Under the pieces are notes generated by a model that saw only the letters and a list, made by a program, of their open reading frames with translations, made no database searches and was not told the DNA's origin. A stretch of 64,000 nucleotides of DNA, from NCBI RefSeq assembly GCF_000014745.1, contig NC_008347.1, positions 186,001 to 250,000 on the forward strand. The letters are read 5' to 3'. Below, in pieces: positions 45,930 through 54,973 of the stretch. The DNA is from Maricaulis maris MCS10 (lineage in GTDB: Bacteria; Pseudomonadota; Alphaproteobacteria; Caulobacterales; Maricaulaceae). A program made the position numbers and the translations under genes. Position 1 is the first letter of the stretch; each line of letters begins with the position of its first letter.

Positions 45930-46604
45930 AGCCAGGGTCCCGCAGGCATCTTTTCGGAAAATCCTTGGGCGGGCGAGTTCTCGGCGACTCTCTGGACCTT
46001 GCGCTATGAGGTGCTGGCCTATGCCGGTGCTGCGCTGATTTTCTTCTCTCCGCTGCCTTGGGGGCGGGGCGCTAAACTTTTCCTTTTTGTCGGAGTGACC
46101 GCCGCTTATTTGGTCGTCCGGTCCTTCTGGCCCGATGCGCCGGCCATGATCGAGAGCGGCCTGCGTCTGGCGTCGGCGTTCACTCTGGGCATGCTGGTTC
46201 ATGTTTGGCGTGAAAAGATTCCGGTTCTTCCTTGGCCGACCCTAATTGTATTGCCGGTCTGGATTGCGTTGGGCAGTCATCCCTTGGCAGAGGTATTTCT
46301 CAACCTCACACTGGCGTCCATATTGTTTGCGGTCGCCTTTGCAGGGCTGGGGCGCTGGCCGACCGGCGCCCGCCTGCCCGACTGGTCCTATGGTATTTAT
46401 ATCTGGCATTATCCGGTCATGCAGGTGGTGCTGTACTGGTATCCAGCGGCGGACCCGCTGGAGGTCGCCATTTATTCAATTCCCGTTACGCTTTTGATTT
46501 CCGCCGCGTCCTGGTCCTGGATCGAGAAGCCCAGCTTGGCGGGCAAGGCTGGATTGGGCCGCTGGTTGGAGCTGGCTTTCAAGGGGATGCGGCCATCCCC
46601 CTGA
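45930..46604 (+). pseudogene. 3' half of an acyltransferase gene cut by the IS element
   Basis: The frame is open from the IS end. Its first residues, SQGPAGIF and WAGEFSATLWTLRYEV, align with residues in the middle of the intact acyltransferase at 41654-42745, and the match runs to the natural C-terminus (WSYGIYIWHYPVMQVV, SWSWIEKPSL). The 5' half and promoter are missing. A TTG at 45999 could start a shorter product but that would lack the N-terminal active-site region. The segment looks richer in G+C than the intact paralogue, suggesting a different source. Confidence 0.85.
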
Positions 46605-46615
46605 GGCCGGCATGG

Positions 46616-46942
46616 TCAGTGGTGTGATAATTCGGCGTCAGCGATCTGGAACCCGTCCGCCGTATTCACGACGGTAATCATCAGGTGTGCACCTGGCCGG
46701 AAGAGATCGAAATCCACGGTCTCAGCTACAGAGAAGCGCATCGTCATGGCCGACATGCCCAGCTCGGTGAGAGCTTCATGACTGACGACAGCAGTGCGCC
46801 CATCAGCGTCTGCTGTCCGCACTTCCGCTGCAACCGTTGAGCTGGCCTCGGTTTGCGCGTGATGGTTTCCATCGTGGCCAGGCTGATCATGGTGGTCGAC
46901 TGTGGTGAAAAACAGGGCAGACGCGGCAATAAGCGTGATCAT
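46616..46942 (-). CDS. CusF-like periplasmic copper-binding protein
   Basis: A 108-residue protein. The ATG at 46942 gives a short signal peptide (MITLIAASALFFTT), then a His-rich stretch (DHHDQPGHDGNHHAQ) and a CusF-type OB-fold core with HEALTELGMSAMTMRFSV, in which the Met pair AMTM and an upstream His are the copper ligands. The Trp that stacks on Cu(I) in CusF (NWPAMTM) is replaced here. It lies on the strand opposite the acyltransferase remnant, and a perfect regulon promoter copy ends 36 bases upstream. Confidence 0.82.
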   Translation of the reverse strand: MITLIAASALFFTTVDHHDQPGHDGNHHAQTEASSTVAAEVRTADADGRTAVVSHEALTELGMSAMTMRFSVAETVDFDLFRPGAHLMITVVNTADGFQIADAELSHH

Positions 46943-46978
46943 GGGGTCTCTTTTCCGGGTTGACGAAGGGACGGCAGC

Positions 46979-47006
46979 ATTACGCGCCAACTGGCGTCGC
47001 CCCTCA
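46979..47006 (-). promoter_or_regulatory. Putative ECF-type promoter (regulon motif) for the CusF-like gene
   Basis: Minus strand: TGAGGG (47006-47001), 16-bp spacer, CGTAAT (46984-46979). Exact consensus. It lies beyond the IS junction, so the regulon extends to both sides of it. Confidence 0.75.
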
Positions 47007-47138
47007 CGTAGGTCATGTTAAACTGAACACGGCTTGAGCGGGCTTTCCGGATTTCGTTGTCTTTTTCGACGTGTAATCCGTAGCGGAGCACTCTCGGAGG
47101 AGGCTCGCCATTAGTCGGCCAGCTGGCAGATTTACGGA

Positions 47139-47784
47139 ATGGGCAAGGGCCCGTTTCGCAATCTCAAGCCGCCACTCAGGAGTCTGTGCGGTTCTGGTGG
47201 AATGTGTTCGGCCCGATGTTCTCGGCACAGATCCGCAAGCGGCGGGTGGTCAGTCAGAAATTCTCGAATTGGGCGTGGCATATCGAAGCGGATTTCGTCG
47301 CAATCAAAGGCGCTACATGACCTCTGGCGCGTGGTCGACCACAAAGGTGAAGTTCTGGCGGCCTTTGTCAGCAAGCGCCGGGATCGCACGGCAGCATTGA
47401 AAATTTGCGCAAAGCGATGAAGCGATAGGGCATTCCCGATGTCGTCGTGACCAACCGGCTACGCTCCTATTGGGCAGCGAGGAAAGAAATCGGCGATGTT
47501 GGCCGCCCGGACACTGGCCGCTGGCTCAACAACCGGACGGAAAACTCGCACCTGCTCTTCAGCCGAGAAGAGAGAGCGATGGGCAAGTTTCGCAGCTTTG
47601 AGGTGCTCCAGAAATTCATCTCAGCCCGGTCCTCCGTCTACAACCACTTAATTACGAACGCCACATAAACCGCAGAGACGCATTCAAGGCGAACCGATCC
47701 TCGGCTCTAGTTGAATGGCGCCAACTCGCCCCCTGAGTTACGGGTGAAGGTCGAATCTGGAGACTGGTTGGCGTTTGTCTGACA
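47139..47784 (+). mobile_element. Decayed IS6-family element with frameshifted transposase
   Basis: In several frames it encodes pieces of an IS6 transposase: ESVRFWWNVFGPMF, NWAWHIEADFVAIKG, KRRDRTAALKICAKR, TGRWLNNRTENSHL and KFRSFEVLQKF, in the correct order with deletions and frameshifts. The left end and part of the HTH are missing. The right end GTCTGACACCACC (47777-47789) is identical to that of the intact element. It cannot make a functional transposase. It marks the border between the metal island and the uronate genes. Confidence 0.88.
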
Positions 47785-47840
47785 CCACCGCCACATATCT
47801 TTTGGAAATAGTAAGACAAACCAGCACCGCGCAAACTCCG

Positions 47841-49253
47841 CTATGTTTCCGCGCTTTCACGTATATGGGTGTTTAAGTGCTCGATTGCGGTCTCGCTGGC
47901 AGACCAGTGTTCGCGGAAGAGTCCGCTTTCGCCGAACAGGGCGCTTGCGATTCCCGTGTGCCCGGCGCTTTGCCATGTGCGAGCCAGTTGATCTCGCATC
48001 GGGTCATCGACTTCACCTGACGTGCCGCGCACATACAGGATCCAGCTGGCCAGCGCCTGCAGGATGGCTGGGCAGTCGCGTCCTGTCTCCTGGCGGGCTG
48101 ACAAGGTGTCGAGCCAGCGTTGCGGGATTTTTTGTGATCCGTCCATTGCGATCTGGATCAGGCGATGGGGCAGCGCCGGATTGGAAAAGCGGGCTTCCAG
48201 CTCGTCGGCGTAGTGACGCAGGTCCTGACCAGGTGCCGGGTTGAAGCTGGTGGCGGCCTCCTCTCGCATCAGGCGGCTGGCGAGGCGGCCCACCTGCGGG
48301 TCAGCAATCGCCTCGGACACGAGACTCAGGCCCCTTGCCAGTCCGAGATAGGCAAGCGCGGAGTGGGCACCATTGAGCATGCGTAGTTTGGCCGTCTCGT
48401 AGGGCGCGACATCATTGACCAGCTGGGCGCCATGCTGCTCCCATCCTGGCCGGGACTCGACGAAGCTGTCCTCGATGATCCATTGGCTGAACGGTTCGGT
48501 GAATACGGCACCGGAATCCTCCACGCCGGATGTCTCGCTTAGCGCTCTGCGGTCTGCATCCGTGGTCGCCGGCACGATCCTGTCGACCATGGATGACGGG
48601 AAGCTGCAATTGTGTCGCGTCCAGTCCGCGAGTGCCGGATCGTACAGCTCCAGGAAGTCGTTGAGCGAGCGGGCGAGGCTCTTGCCATTGTTTGCCATGT
48701 TATCGCAGCTCAACAGGGTGAGACCGCCAGCGGACTCTCTCCAACGCCCGCGAAGGCCGGCGGCAAGATAGCCATATATTGTTGTCGGGCCCCGATGGGA
48801 GAGGTCGGCCGCGACAGCCGGAGCGTTCATGTCGAGCCCACCACCGGTGGATTGGTGGTAGGCTTTCTCGGTCACTGTCAGCGTGACAACCCGTGTGGCG
48901 GCTGAGGCGAGCGCGGCGACGACGGCCGCGGGGTTTTCCGGCGCGACCAGGACATTGGCGATCGCGCCAATCACCCGAACTTCCGGGGCGGCCTCGCTTT
49001 TCGTGCTGACCGAGTACAGGCCGTCCTGGGGAATGAGCTGGTCGTGGACGGAGCGGGTGCGCAATGAAACGCCCAGGATGCGCCAGTTGCGTTCTCCAGC
49101 ATTCATCGCAGCATCGGTGTAAACCGCCTGATGGGCGCGATGGAATGCGCCAACTCCCAGGTGAACGATGCCGCAAGCCTGTTGCGACGGAACATAGTCG
49201 GGCCGCCGCACGAGGGATGGTAGATGGTCGAGTGTGGAATGGTTGAGTTTCAT
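47841..49253 (-). CDS. uxuB: Mannitol dehydrogenase family: fructuronate (possibly tagaturonate) reductase
   Basis: A 470-residue long-chain polyol dehydrogenase, expected to reduce D-fructuronate to D-mannonate, or tagaturonate to altronate, with NADH. It has the N-terminal GIVHLGVGAFHRAHQAVYTD Rossmann segment, LSCDNMANNG and SSMVDRIVPATT, and the catalytic KLRMLNGAHSALAYLG block. In this cluster the downstream dehydratase is the altronate type (UxaA) and no mannonate dehydratase is seen, so activity on tagaturonate is a fair inference. A LacI-type operator lies 6 bases before its start codon. Confidence 0.85.
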   Translation of the reverse strand: MKLNHSTLDHLPSLVRRPDYVPSQQACGIVHLGVGAFHRAHQAVYTDAAMNAGERNWRILGVSLRTRSVHDQLIPQDGLYSVSTKSEAAPEVRVIGAIANVLVAPENPAAVVAALASAATRVVTLTVTEKAYHQSTGGGLDMNAPAVAADLSHRGPTTIYGYLAAGLRGRWRESAGGLTLLSCDNMANNGKSLARSLNDFLELYDPALADWTRHNCSFPSSMVDRIVPATTDADRRALSETSGVEDSGAVFTEPFSQWIIEDSFVESRPGWEQHGAQLVNDVAPYETAKLRMLNGAHSALAYLGLARGLSLVSEAIADPQVGRLASRLMREEAATSFNPAPGQDLRHYADELEARFSNPALPHRLIQIAMDGSQKIPQRWLDTLSARQETGRDCPAILQALASWILYVRGTSGEVDDPMRDQLARTWQSAGHTGIASALFGESGLFREHWSASETAIEHLNTHIRESAET

Positions 49254-49259
49254 TGAGAA

Positions 49260-49274
49260 ATGACACCGGTTACC
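49260..49274 (-). promoter_or_regulatory. LacI-type operator site 1 (uxuB leader)
   Basis: ATGACACCGGTTACC on the plus strand, identical to the site at 58858 and to the reverse complement of the site at 57582. It lies between the uxuB promoter and its start codon. Confidence 0.8.
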
Positions 49275-49407
49275 TGCGTTAACATAACCAATGCTTGGCG
49301 GCCCGCAATGGGTCCGGACACGGCGAGGCAGCTTGCATGTGCGCCGATGTGGACTTGCGGGCGATGTGTGGTGTTGCGGTGCAGCAAGGAAAGTTTGAAA
49401 AAGAAAT

Positions 49408-49422
49408 TGCCACCGGTGTCAT
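49408..49422. promoter_or_regulatory. LacI-type operator site 2 (uxuB/TonB receptor intergenic region)
   Basis: TGCCACCGGTGTCAT, reverse orientation; the core ACCGGTGTCAT is identical to the other sites. Confidence 0.75.
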
Positions 49423-49507
49423 TGTTGTGCAGCATGACCCCGATCCAAACTGGTCCGGTCGTGTTCAGTTTCAGCGTTCATTGGAACTGGATCGATCGAG
49501 ACAAAAA

Positions 49508-49522
49508 TGCTACCGGTGTCAT
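49508..49522 (+). promoter_or_regulatory. LacI-type operator site 3 (TonB receptor promoter)
   Basis: TGCTACCGGTGTCAT, exactly 100 bases from site 2 and 74 bases before the receptor start codon. Three sites in this 342-base divergent region would allow looping. Confidence 0.77.
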
Positions 49523-49595
49523 AGCGAGTCGCCTGGCATTGCTTCGGGGTCGAAATATCACACGCGGACCGTAAAACGGCCGCTGCGGGGAGGAA

Positions 49596-52355
49596 ATGAT
49601 GAGACGTTCAAATATGCCGACGGGCAAGCTGCGCCTTCTGGCGGGTTGTGCCACCGCCAGCCTGGTGCTCGGGACAGCGCTAGGCTCTGCCGCGCAGGCG
49701 CAAGACAATGATGTGATTGTTGTCCAGGGGTTCCGGAGCAGCTTGGCTCAGGCGCTGGATGTGAAACGCGATTCAAACGGTGTGGTCGATGCGATCGTCG
49801 CGGAAGATATTGCGGCTTTTCCGGATCTGAACCTGGCTGAATCAATCCAGCGCATTCCAGGCATCTCGATCAATCGTGTCGCCGGTGAGGGGCGTCAGAT
49901 TACGGTTCGTGGTCTTGGCGCTGATTTCACCCGCGTTCGCATCAACGGGATGGAAGCCCTGTCCACCACAGGTGGATCGGATGCTTCGGGCGGTTCCAAC
50001 CGTGGTCGTGGTTTCGACTTCAATACATTCGCATCTGACCTCTTCAACCAGATCCGCGTCACCAAGACGACGTCGGCGTCGATGGAGGAGGGTTCACTCG
50101 GTGCCACCGTCGACCTGCGCACTGCGCGCCCGTTCGACTATGGTGAGGGTCTGACTGCCGCGTTCTCCGGTCAGCTTGGCTATAACAGCCTGTCCGAGGA
50201 AACGAGCCCGCGCATGGCCGGCCTGATGTCGTGGGTCAATCCCGACGAGACTTTCGGTGCCAATCTTTCGATCGCCTTCTCGGACCGCACAATCATTGAA
50301 GAGGGCTTCTCGACCGTTCGCTGGCAGGATGGCAATTTCCGTTCCGTCAACGGCGCCACGTGCCCGGCCGGTCCGGACTGTGCCAGCATCGACACCAACT
50401 CCCGAGTCTATCACCCGCGTATTCCGCGCTATGGTCGTCTGACCAATGAGCAGGAACGTCTCGGGATCACCGGCGGGCTGCAGTTCCGACCGAGCGAAAG
50501 CACGACGGTGTCACTCGACGCGCTGTACTCCAGCTTCGATGCGACCCGAACGGAAAACTTCCTCGAAGTCTTTTTCCGCAGCCAGGAAGGTCAGATCGAC
50601 GTCAATACAGTGACGCTCGACACCGGCCTGAACATCATGGACTCGGGCACGTTCGATATCAGCGCCAATGCGAACGGGACACACCCGATCCGCTCAGAAG
50701 GCCGGTATGATGAACTGTCGACCGAGTTCACGCAGCTCACGTTGAATGTCGATCACGACTTCTCTGATCGGCTGCGCGGCAACTTCCTCGCCGGCACGGT
50801 GACGTCCGATTTCAACAATCCTGTGCAGACAACGATCTTGTTTGATGCGGTTGGTGATGTGACTGGCTATTCCTACGATTTCCGCGACAACATCAATACG
50901 CCGGCCATCGACTTCGGATCTCTCGACGTGACGGATCCCAGCCAGTTCGCCTTCACCGAAGTCCGTGATCGCCCGCAATCGGTGAGCAACAGCTTCGATA
51001 CCTTCTCGGCCAGCCTTGAATTCGATGCCAACGAAACCTGGACATTGTCCGGTGGGTTGAACTTCAAGCAGTATGATTTCGAGAGCCGTGAAGCGCGTCG
51101 CGAAAGCACGAACGGGTCAATCGTTTGCGCCCTCCCGGGTGTTTCCTGCCCAGCCGGTGCAACCGGTTTGCCGATCACTTCGGGTCTGTTCACGACCTTG
51201 ACCGGCTTTGGCAATGATCTGGGCATGCCCGTTGGAAATGACACGGCGTGGATTGTTCCGAACGTTCAGGCCGCTGCGACCGCCGCCGGTATCTACAATA
51301 TTCCGGGCACGGTCCGGTCGGGCAATCAGCGCGCGGTGAGTGAGGAAGACCTTGGTGCCTTCTTCCAGGCCGACTTCAACGCCCAGCTTGGTGATATCCC
51401 GGTGCGCGGTGATGTCGGCATCCGCTATGTCGAGACGACGACCTCGGCGACCGGTCTGGTCAGCGGTACGGAAGTCACCGTCGAGCGAAGCTATGAAGAC
51501 ACACTTCCCTCGCTCAACCTGACCTTCGAGATGTCGGAGGACTTCCTGGTCCGCTTCGGTGTTGCCAAGGTAATGGCGCGTCCGTCCCTGGGTAATCTAA
51601 CGCCTGGCGGCTCGTTGGACAGTTTCAATGGACCTCCCTTCCGTTACAATGCGGGCAACCCGGGTCTCGACCCTTATCGTGCGACCACCTATGACGCGTC
51701 GTTCGAGTGGTATTTCGACAACGAAGCCCTCTTCGCTGTCAGCCTCTTCTACAAGGATGTGTCGAGCTTCTTCACTTCCTCCCAGTCGGTCGAAGTTGCG
51801 TACAGCCAGTCTGGTCTGCCCGCCAACCTTCCGCCGGCGTCGAGCCCGCTGTTCAACCTGATCCAGGCCGGTGGTGACCCGCTTGTCGAGATCAGCCAAG
51901 TCTCAAATGGTGGCAGTGCCTCTGTTCAGGGCTTCGAAGTGGCCTACCAACAGCCCTTCACCTTCCTGCCAGAGCCGTTCCACAACTTCGGCTTCCAGGG
52001 CAACTACACCTATGTTGACAGTGACGAAATCATCGGCTTCTCGCCGAATGCCTACAACGCCACTCTCTACTATGAGAATGAGCGGTTCTCGGCACGGATC
52101 TCTTCGGCCTATCGTGATGCCTATGTCACGCGACGGGCAAGCTCGAGCACGGGCCGGGACGAGCGGGGCGTGGACTCCAGCTTCAACCTCGACTTTGCCT
52201 CGTCCTACATGGTCAATGACATGATCGATCTCACCTTCGAGGCGATCAATCTGACCGACGAATTCGAGCAGCAGATCTATGATGTCGGCAGTCTGCCGAA
52301 CGTCTATCACCACACAGGAACCGAGTTCCTGTTTGGTATTCGCGCCACTTTCTGA
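49596..52355 (+). CDS. TonB-dependent outer-membrane receptor
   Basis: A 919-residue receptor for active uptake across the outer membrane. A signal peptide (LRLLAGCATASLVLGTALG) is followed by a plug domain (VDAIVAEDIAAFPDLNLAES, GISINRVAGEGRQITVRGLG) and a 22-strand-type barrel ending in FLFGIRATF. The ATG at 49599 is an equally good start, given GGGGAGG upstream. Its position, with LacI operators in front, points to oligo-uronate or pectin-derived substrates rather than iron. A strong terminator follows. Confidence 0.93.
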   Translation: MMRRSNMPTGKLRLLAGCATASLVLGTALGSAAQAQDNDVIVVQGFRSSLAQALDVKRDSNGVVDAIVAEDIAAFPDLNLAESIQRIPGISINRVAGEGRQITVRGLGADFTRVRINGMEALSTTGGSDASGGSNRGRGFDFNTFASDLFNQIRVTKTTSASMEEGSLGATVDLRTARPFDYGEGLTAAFSGQLGYNSLSEETSPRMAGLMSWVNPDETFGANLSIAFSDRTIIEEGFSTVRWQDGNFRSVNGATCPAGPDCASIDTNSRVYHPRIPRYGRLTNEQERLGITGGLQFRPSESTTVSLDALYSSFDATRTENFLEVFFRSQEGQIDVNTVTLDTGLNIMDSGTFDISANANGTHPIRSEGRYDELSTEFTQLTLNVDHDFSDRLRGNFLAGTVTSDFNNPVQTTILFDAVGDVTGYSYDFRDNINTPAIDFGSLDVTDPSQFAFTEVRDRPQSVSNSFDTFSASLEFDANETWTLSGGLNFKQYDFESREARRESTNGSIVCALPGVSCPAGATGLPITSGLFTTLTGFGNDLGMPVGNDTAWIVPNVQAAATAAGIYNIPGTVRSGNQRAVSEEDLGAFFQADFNAQLGDIPVRGDVGIRYVETTTSATGLVSGTEVTVERSYEDTLPSLNLTFEMSEDFLVRFGVAKVMARPSLGNLTPGGSLDSFNGPPFRYNAGNPGLDPYRATTYDASFEWYFDNEALFAVSLFYKDVSSFFTSSQSVEVAYSQSGLPANLPPASSPLFNLIQAGGDPLVEISQVSNGGSASVQGFEVAYQQPFTFLPEPFHNFGFQGNYTYVDSDEIIGFSPNAYNATLYYENERFSARISSAYRDAYVTRRASSSTGRDERGVDSSFNLDFASSYMVNDMIDLTFEAINLTDEFEQQIYDVGSLPNVYHHTGTEFLFGIRATF

Positions 52356-52381
52356 TCGGCGGGAGTATCCGAACTCAGTAC

Positions 52382-52420
52382 GGCCCGGCGCAGTTTCGAC
52401 TGCGCCGGGCCTTGTTGTTT
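52382..52420 (+). terminator. Rho-independent terminator after the TonB receptor gene
   Basis: Perfect 12-bp stem GGCCCGGCGCAG / CTGCGCCGGGCC, 6-base loop, followed by TTGTTGTTT. It ends just before the ribosome-binding site of the next gene. Confidence 0.9.
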
Positions 52421-52435
52421 GCGGCGGAGGTTGGA

Positions 52436-53410
52436 ATGGGGAAATGGTTGTTTTCGGCGCTGGCCGTGATCTCGGTGGCTTTTGTTGGTCCATCCGCAGC
52501 CGCGCAACATCGGGAGCCGGAAGCACAGTTTGTCATCTGGGGACACCAGAGCGCGCCAGGCACTGCTGAGATAGAATCCTGCCTCGAAGAGCTGATCATA
52601 GAGCGATCCGGGACGCCCGATCGAATTCGCGACCGCTATGCCGTCGGCATCACGCGACCACGCTTGCTTGTCTTCCAGCCTGAACATCCGAACGGCGCAG
52701 CGCTGCTCATGCTACCGGGGGGCGGCTATCAGCGTGTGGTGATCGACAAGGAGGGGATCGAGAGCGCGGAGCGGTTCAATCGGGCCGGCGTGACCGTGTT
52801 TATCCTGCTCTACCGTTTGCCCGCTGAAGGGCATGAGCAGGGGCATAATGTTCCATTGCAGGATGCCCAAAGGGCCCTGCGCTTGATCCGGTATGGCGCC
52901 GTTGACCCGAACATCGATCCGGAGCGGGTTGGTGTCATTGGATTCTCGGCTGGCGGCCATCTGGCGGGAACGCTGGCGACCCGCTTTGATGCCGGTGTTC
53001 ACGCCCAGCGCGATGACGTCGATGAAATCTCGGCGCGCCCGGATTTTGCCGTGTTGGTCTATCCGGTCACCCGAATGAGTGGGCCGGCCGTCCATGCGGG
53101 ATCGCGGGACCGGTTGATCGGCGCTCAACCGGATGCCGCCACCGTGGCAGTTCATGATCTGGTTGCAGCAGCCCGGTCCGACGCTCCGCCCCTTTTTCTG
53201 CTCCATGCCATGGACGATGTGGCGGTGCCGGTCGAGAATTCACTCGACGTGTTTGCTGCCAATCGTGCACTTGGCGTACCGGTCGAAATGCATGTGTTCG
53301 CTGAAGGCGGGCACGGTTTCGGCATCCGCTTCGCCGAAGGCTTGCCTGTCGGCGCCTGGCCGGACTTGGTGCTGGCCTGGATGGCGCGTGGTGGTTTCCT
53401 GACCGACTAG
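52436..53410 (+). CDS. Secreted alpha/beta-hydrolase (acetyl-esterase-like)
   Basis: A 324-residue hydrolase with a signal peptide (WLFSALAVISVAFVGPSAAAQ). The oxyanion region MLPGGGYQ, nucleophile elbow GFSAGGHLAG and a late GGHGFG with catalytic His give a complete triad (the Asp probably in DDVAVP). It resembles BD-FAE/acetylxylan-esterase-type hydrolases, which remove acetyl groups from plant or algal polysaccharides; a pectin or alginate deacetylase role fits the locus. GGAGG precedes the ATG at 52436; upstream starts would overlap the terminator. Confidence 0.82.
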   Translation: MGKWLFSALAVISVAFVGPSAAAQHREPEAQFVIWGHQSAPGTAEIESCLEELIIERSGTPDRIRDRYAVGITRPRLLVFQPEHPNGAALLMLPGGGYQRVVIDKEGIESAERFNRAGVTVFILLYRLPAEGHEQGHNVPLQDAQRALRLIRYGAVDPNIDPERVGVIGFSAGGHLAGTLATRFDAGVHAQRDDVDEISARPDFAVLVYPVTRMSGPAVHAGSRDRLIGAQPDAATVAVHDLVAAARSDAPPLFLLHAMDDVAVPVENSLDVFAANRALGVPVEMHVFAEGGHGFGIRFAEGLPVGAWPDLVLAWMARGGFLTD

Positions 53411-53413
53411 CCG

Positions 53414-54973
53414 TCAGGTTCCCGGTTGGACGTAGGGTACGCTGGCAAACAGTTCCCGCTCGGCACCGCGCGGGTCATTCTCCATCCGCGGCGGCCAGTC
53501 AAAGATCATCGTCTCGCGGTTTGGCAGCGTATAGCGCGACCAGTCCGGCAGGGCGGCATGGTGCGGCGTGCCGGTGCGGGCGAGGGCAATGAAGGCTTCG
53601 CTCATCAGCGCCGCCATGTTGCGGGCCGTCTCGCCATTGCCGGGCAAGGCGCCTTCGACAGCCGTATTGTCGAAGACCAGCGGAATGTCGAAAGTGTGCG
53701 GGGCGTAGGGATTGCCGAAGTCGAGCTGGTAGACCCAGGTCGGTGTGTCGACCTTGGCCCGTTCCTCGGCTTCAATGACCGCGCCGCGCCAGGAGCGGGC
53801 GGCGGTGGTTGCGGCGTAGAAAATCTCCTCCGCCGAACGCTCAGGATAGAGTTCGCGATAGCGGGCAATCACCGTTTCCGGCCGGATATCCACCCGCATG
53901 TTCGGGATCAGCAATTCCTGCAGGTCATCCCAGTCGAGGTTTTCGTATTGCGGGCCGCGCAGGAAGGCGCGGGTCTCGTCACGGGTATTGCCGATGATCA
54001 TCGGGATGTGGCGCGATTGCGGGGCCACGTCCGGGTAGAAGGGGTGGCGGGGCAGGACGACATCATCGCGCACCGGGCCGAAATAGACGCGGCCATAGGG
54101 CAGCACCGGATCATCGACGCCCAATCCCTCGACCAGTGCCTCCATCGGCAGGTCGAGCACATCATGGGCGTGCGCGTCGTCCAGGCCCAAACCGGCCAGA
54201 TAGGCGCGGGCCCGGGCGGTCGCATTGGCCGGACCGGACGCGGTGACCTGCTGGCCGCTCATGGTGGCGGCGCTGTGGAACAGGCCGTCGGCGACCGGGG
54301 TGGCCATCAGGCTGGCGATCTTGGCGCCGCCGCCGGACTGGCCGAACACCATGACACGGCCCGGATCGCCGCCAAAGCGGGCGGCATTGTCGCGCACCCA
54401 TTCCAATGCCAGCACAAGATCCAGCTGACCGGCATTGCCCGAGGACGCAAAATCCGGCCCGAGCAGGCGTTGCAGGTAGAGATAGCCAAAGGCGTTGAGC
54501 CGATGATTGACCGTCACCACCACCACATCGCCGCGCTGGCACAGCCGTGTGCCGTCATAGAGCGGTGAGGAGCCGGATCCCGCCGCATAGGCGCCGCCGT
54601 GGAAATAAACCATCACCGGTCGAGCCGCATCGCCTTCCAGGCCGGGCGTCCACACATTCAGGAAGAGGCAATCTTCCGACTGGTTGGCTTCATTGCGGCC
54701 CTGCGGCGAGGCGCTGCCATAGCCGGTTGCGTCGAGCGTGTCGGTCCAGGCATCCGGACGGGCCGGCGCTCGAAAGCGTGTGCGGGCGGTGTCGGCACCA
54801 TAGCGTACGCCCAGGAAGCGGTTGATACCGTCCTCGATCGTGCCGCGTACCGGTCCGTTGGTGGTGGTGACCACAGGGTCGCTGCGCTGGGCATAACCCG
54901 AGCCGGTTGCCAATACGCTGCCCGCGGCACCGGCGGCGGCCAGGAGGGTGCGTCGGTTGAGGTGAGGGCTCAT
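53414..54973 (-). CDS. Carboxylesterase type B, exported
   Basis: A 519-residue alpha/beta-hydrolase with a twin-arginine signal (NRRTLLAAAGAAGSVLATGSG). Characteristic blocks are EDCLFLNVWTP, VMVYFHGGAYAAGSG (oxyanion hole) and the nucleophile in VFGQSGGGAK; the usual motif is GESAGG, so the GQSGGG form is a small variation. It probably removes ester groups (methyl, acetyl or feruloyl) from uronate-containing substrates. It overlaps kdgK by 4 bases and ends 4 bases from the convergent hydrolase gene. Confidence 0.86.
   Translation of the reverse strand: MSPHLNRRTLLAAAGAAGSVLATGSGYAQRSDPVVTTTNGPVRGTIEDGINRFLGVRYGADTARTRFRAPARPDAWTDTLDATGYGSASPQGRNEANQSEDCLFLNVWTPGLEGDAARPVMVYFHGGAYAAGSGSSPLYDGTRLCQRGDVVVVTVNHRLNAFGYLYLQRLLGPDFASSGNAGQLDLVLALEWVRDNAARFGGDPGRVMVFGQSGGGAKIASLMATPVADGLFHSAATMSGQQVTASGPANATARARAYLAGLGLDDAHAHDVLDLPMEALVEGLGVDDPVLPYGRVYFGPVRDDVVLPRHPFYPDVAPQSRHIPMIIGNTRDETRAFLRGPQYENLDWDDLQELLIPNMRVDIRPETVIARYRELYPERSAEEIFYAATTAARSWRGAVIEAEERAKVDTPTWVYQLDFGNPYAPHTFDIPLVFDNTAVEGALPGNGETARNMAALMSEAFIALARTGTPHHAALPDWSRYTLPNRETMIFDWPPRMENDPRGAERELFASVPYVQPGT

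Noticed and set aside
45118-45930. Target-site duplication around the intact IS6 element
   Set aside because: The 8-base flanks differ for either choice of element ends.
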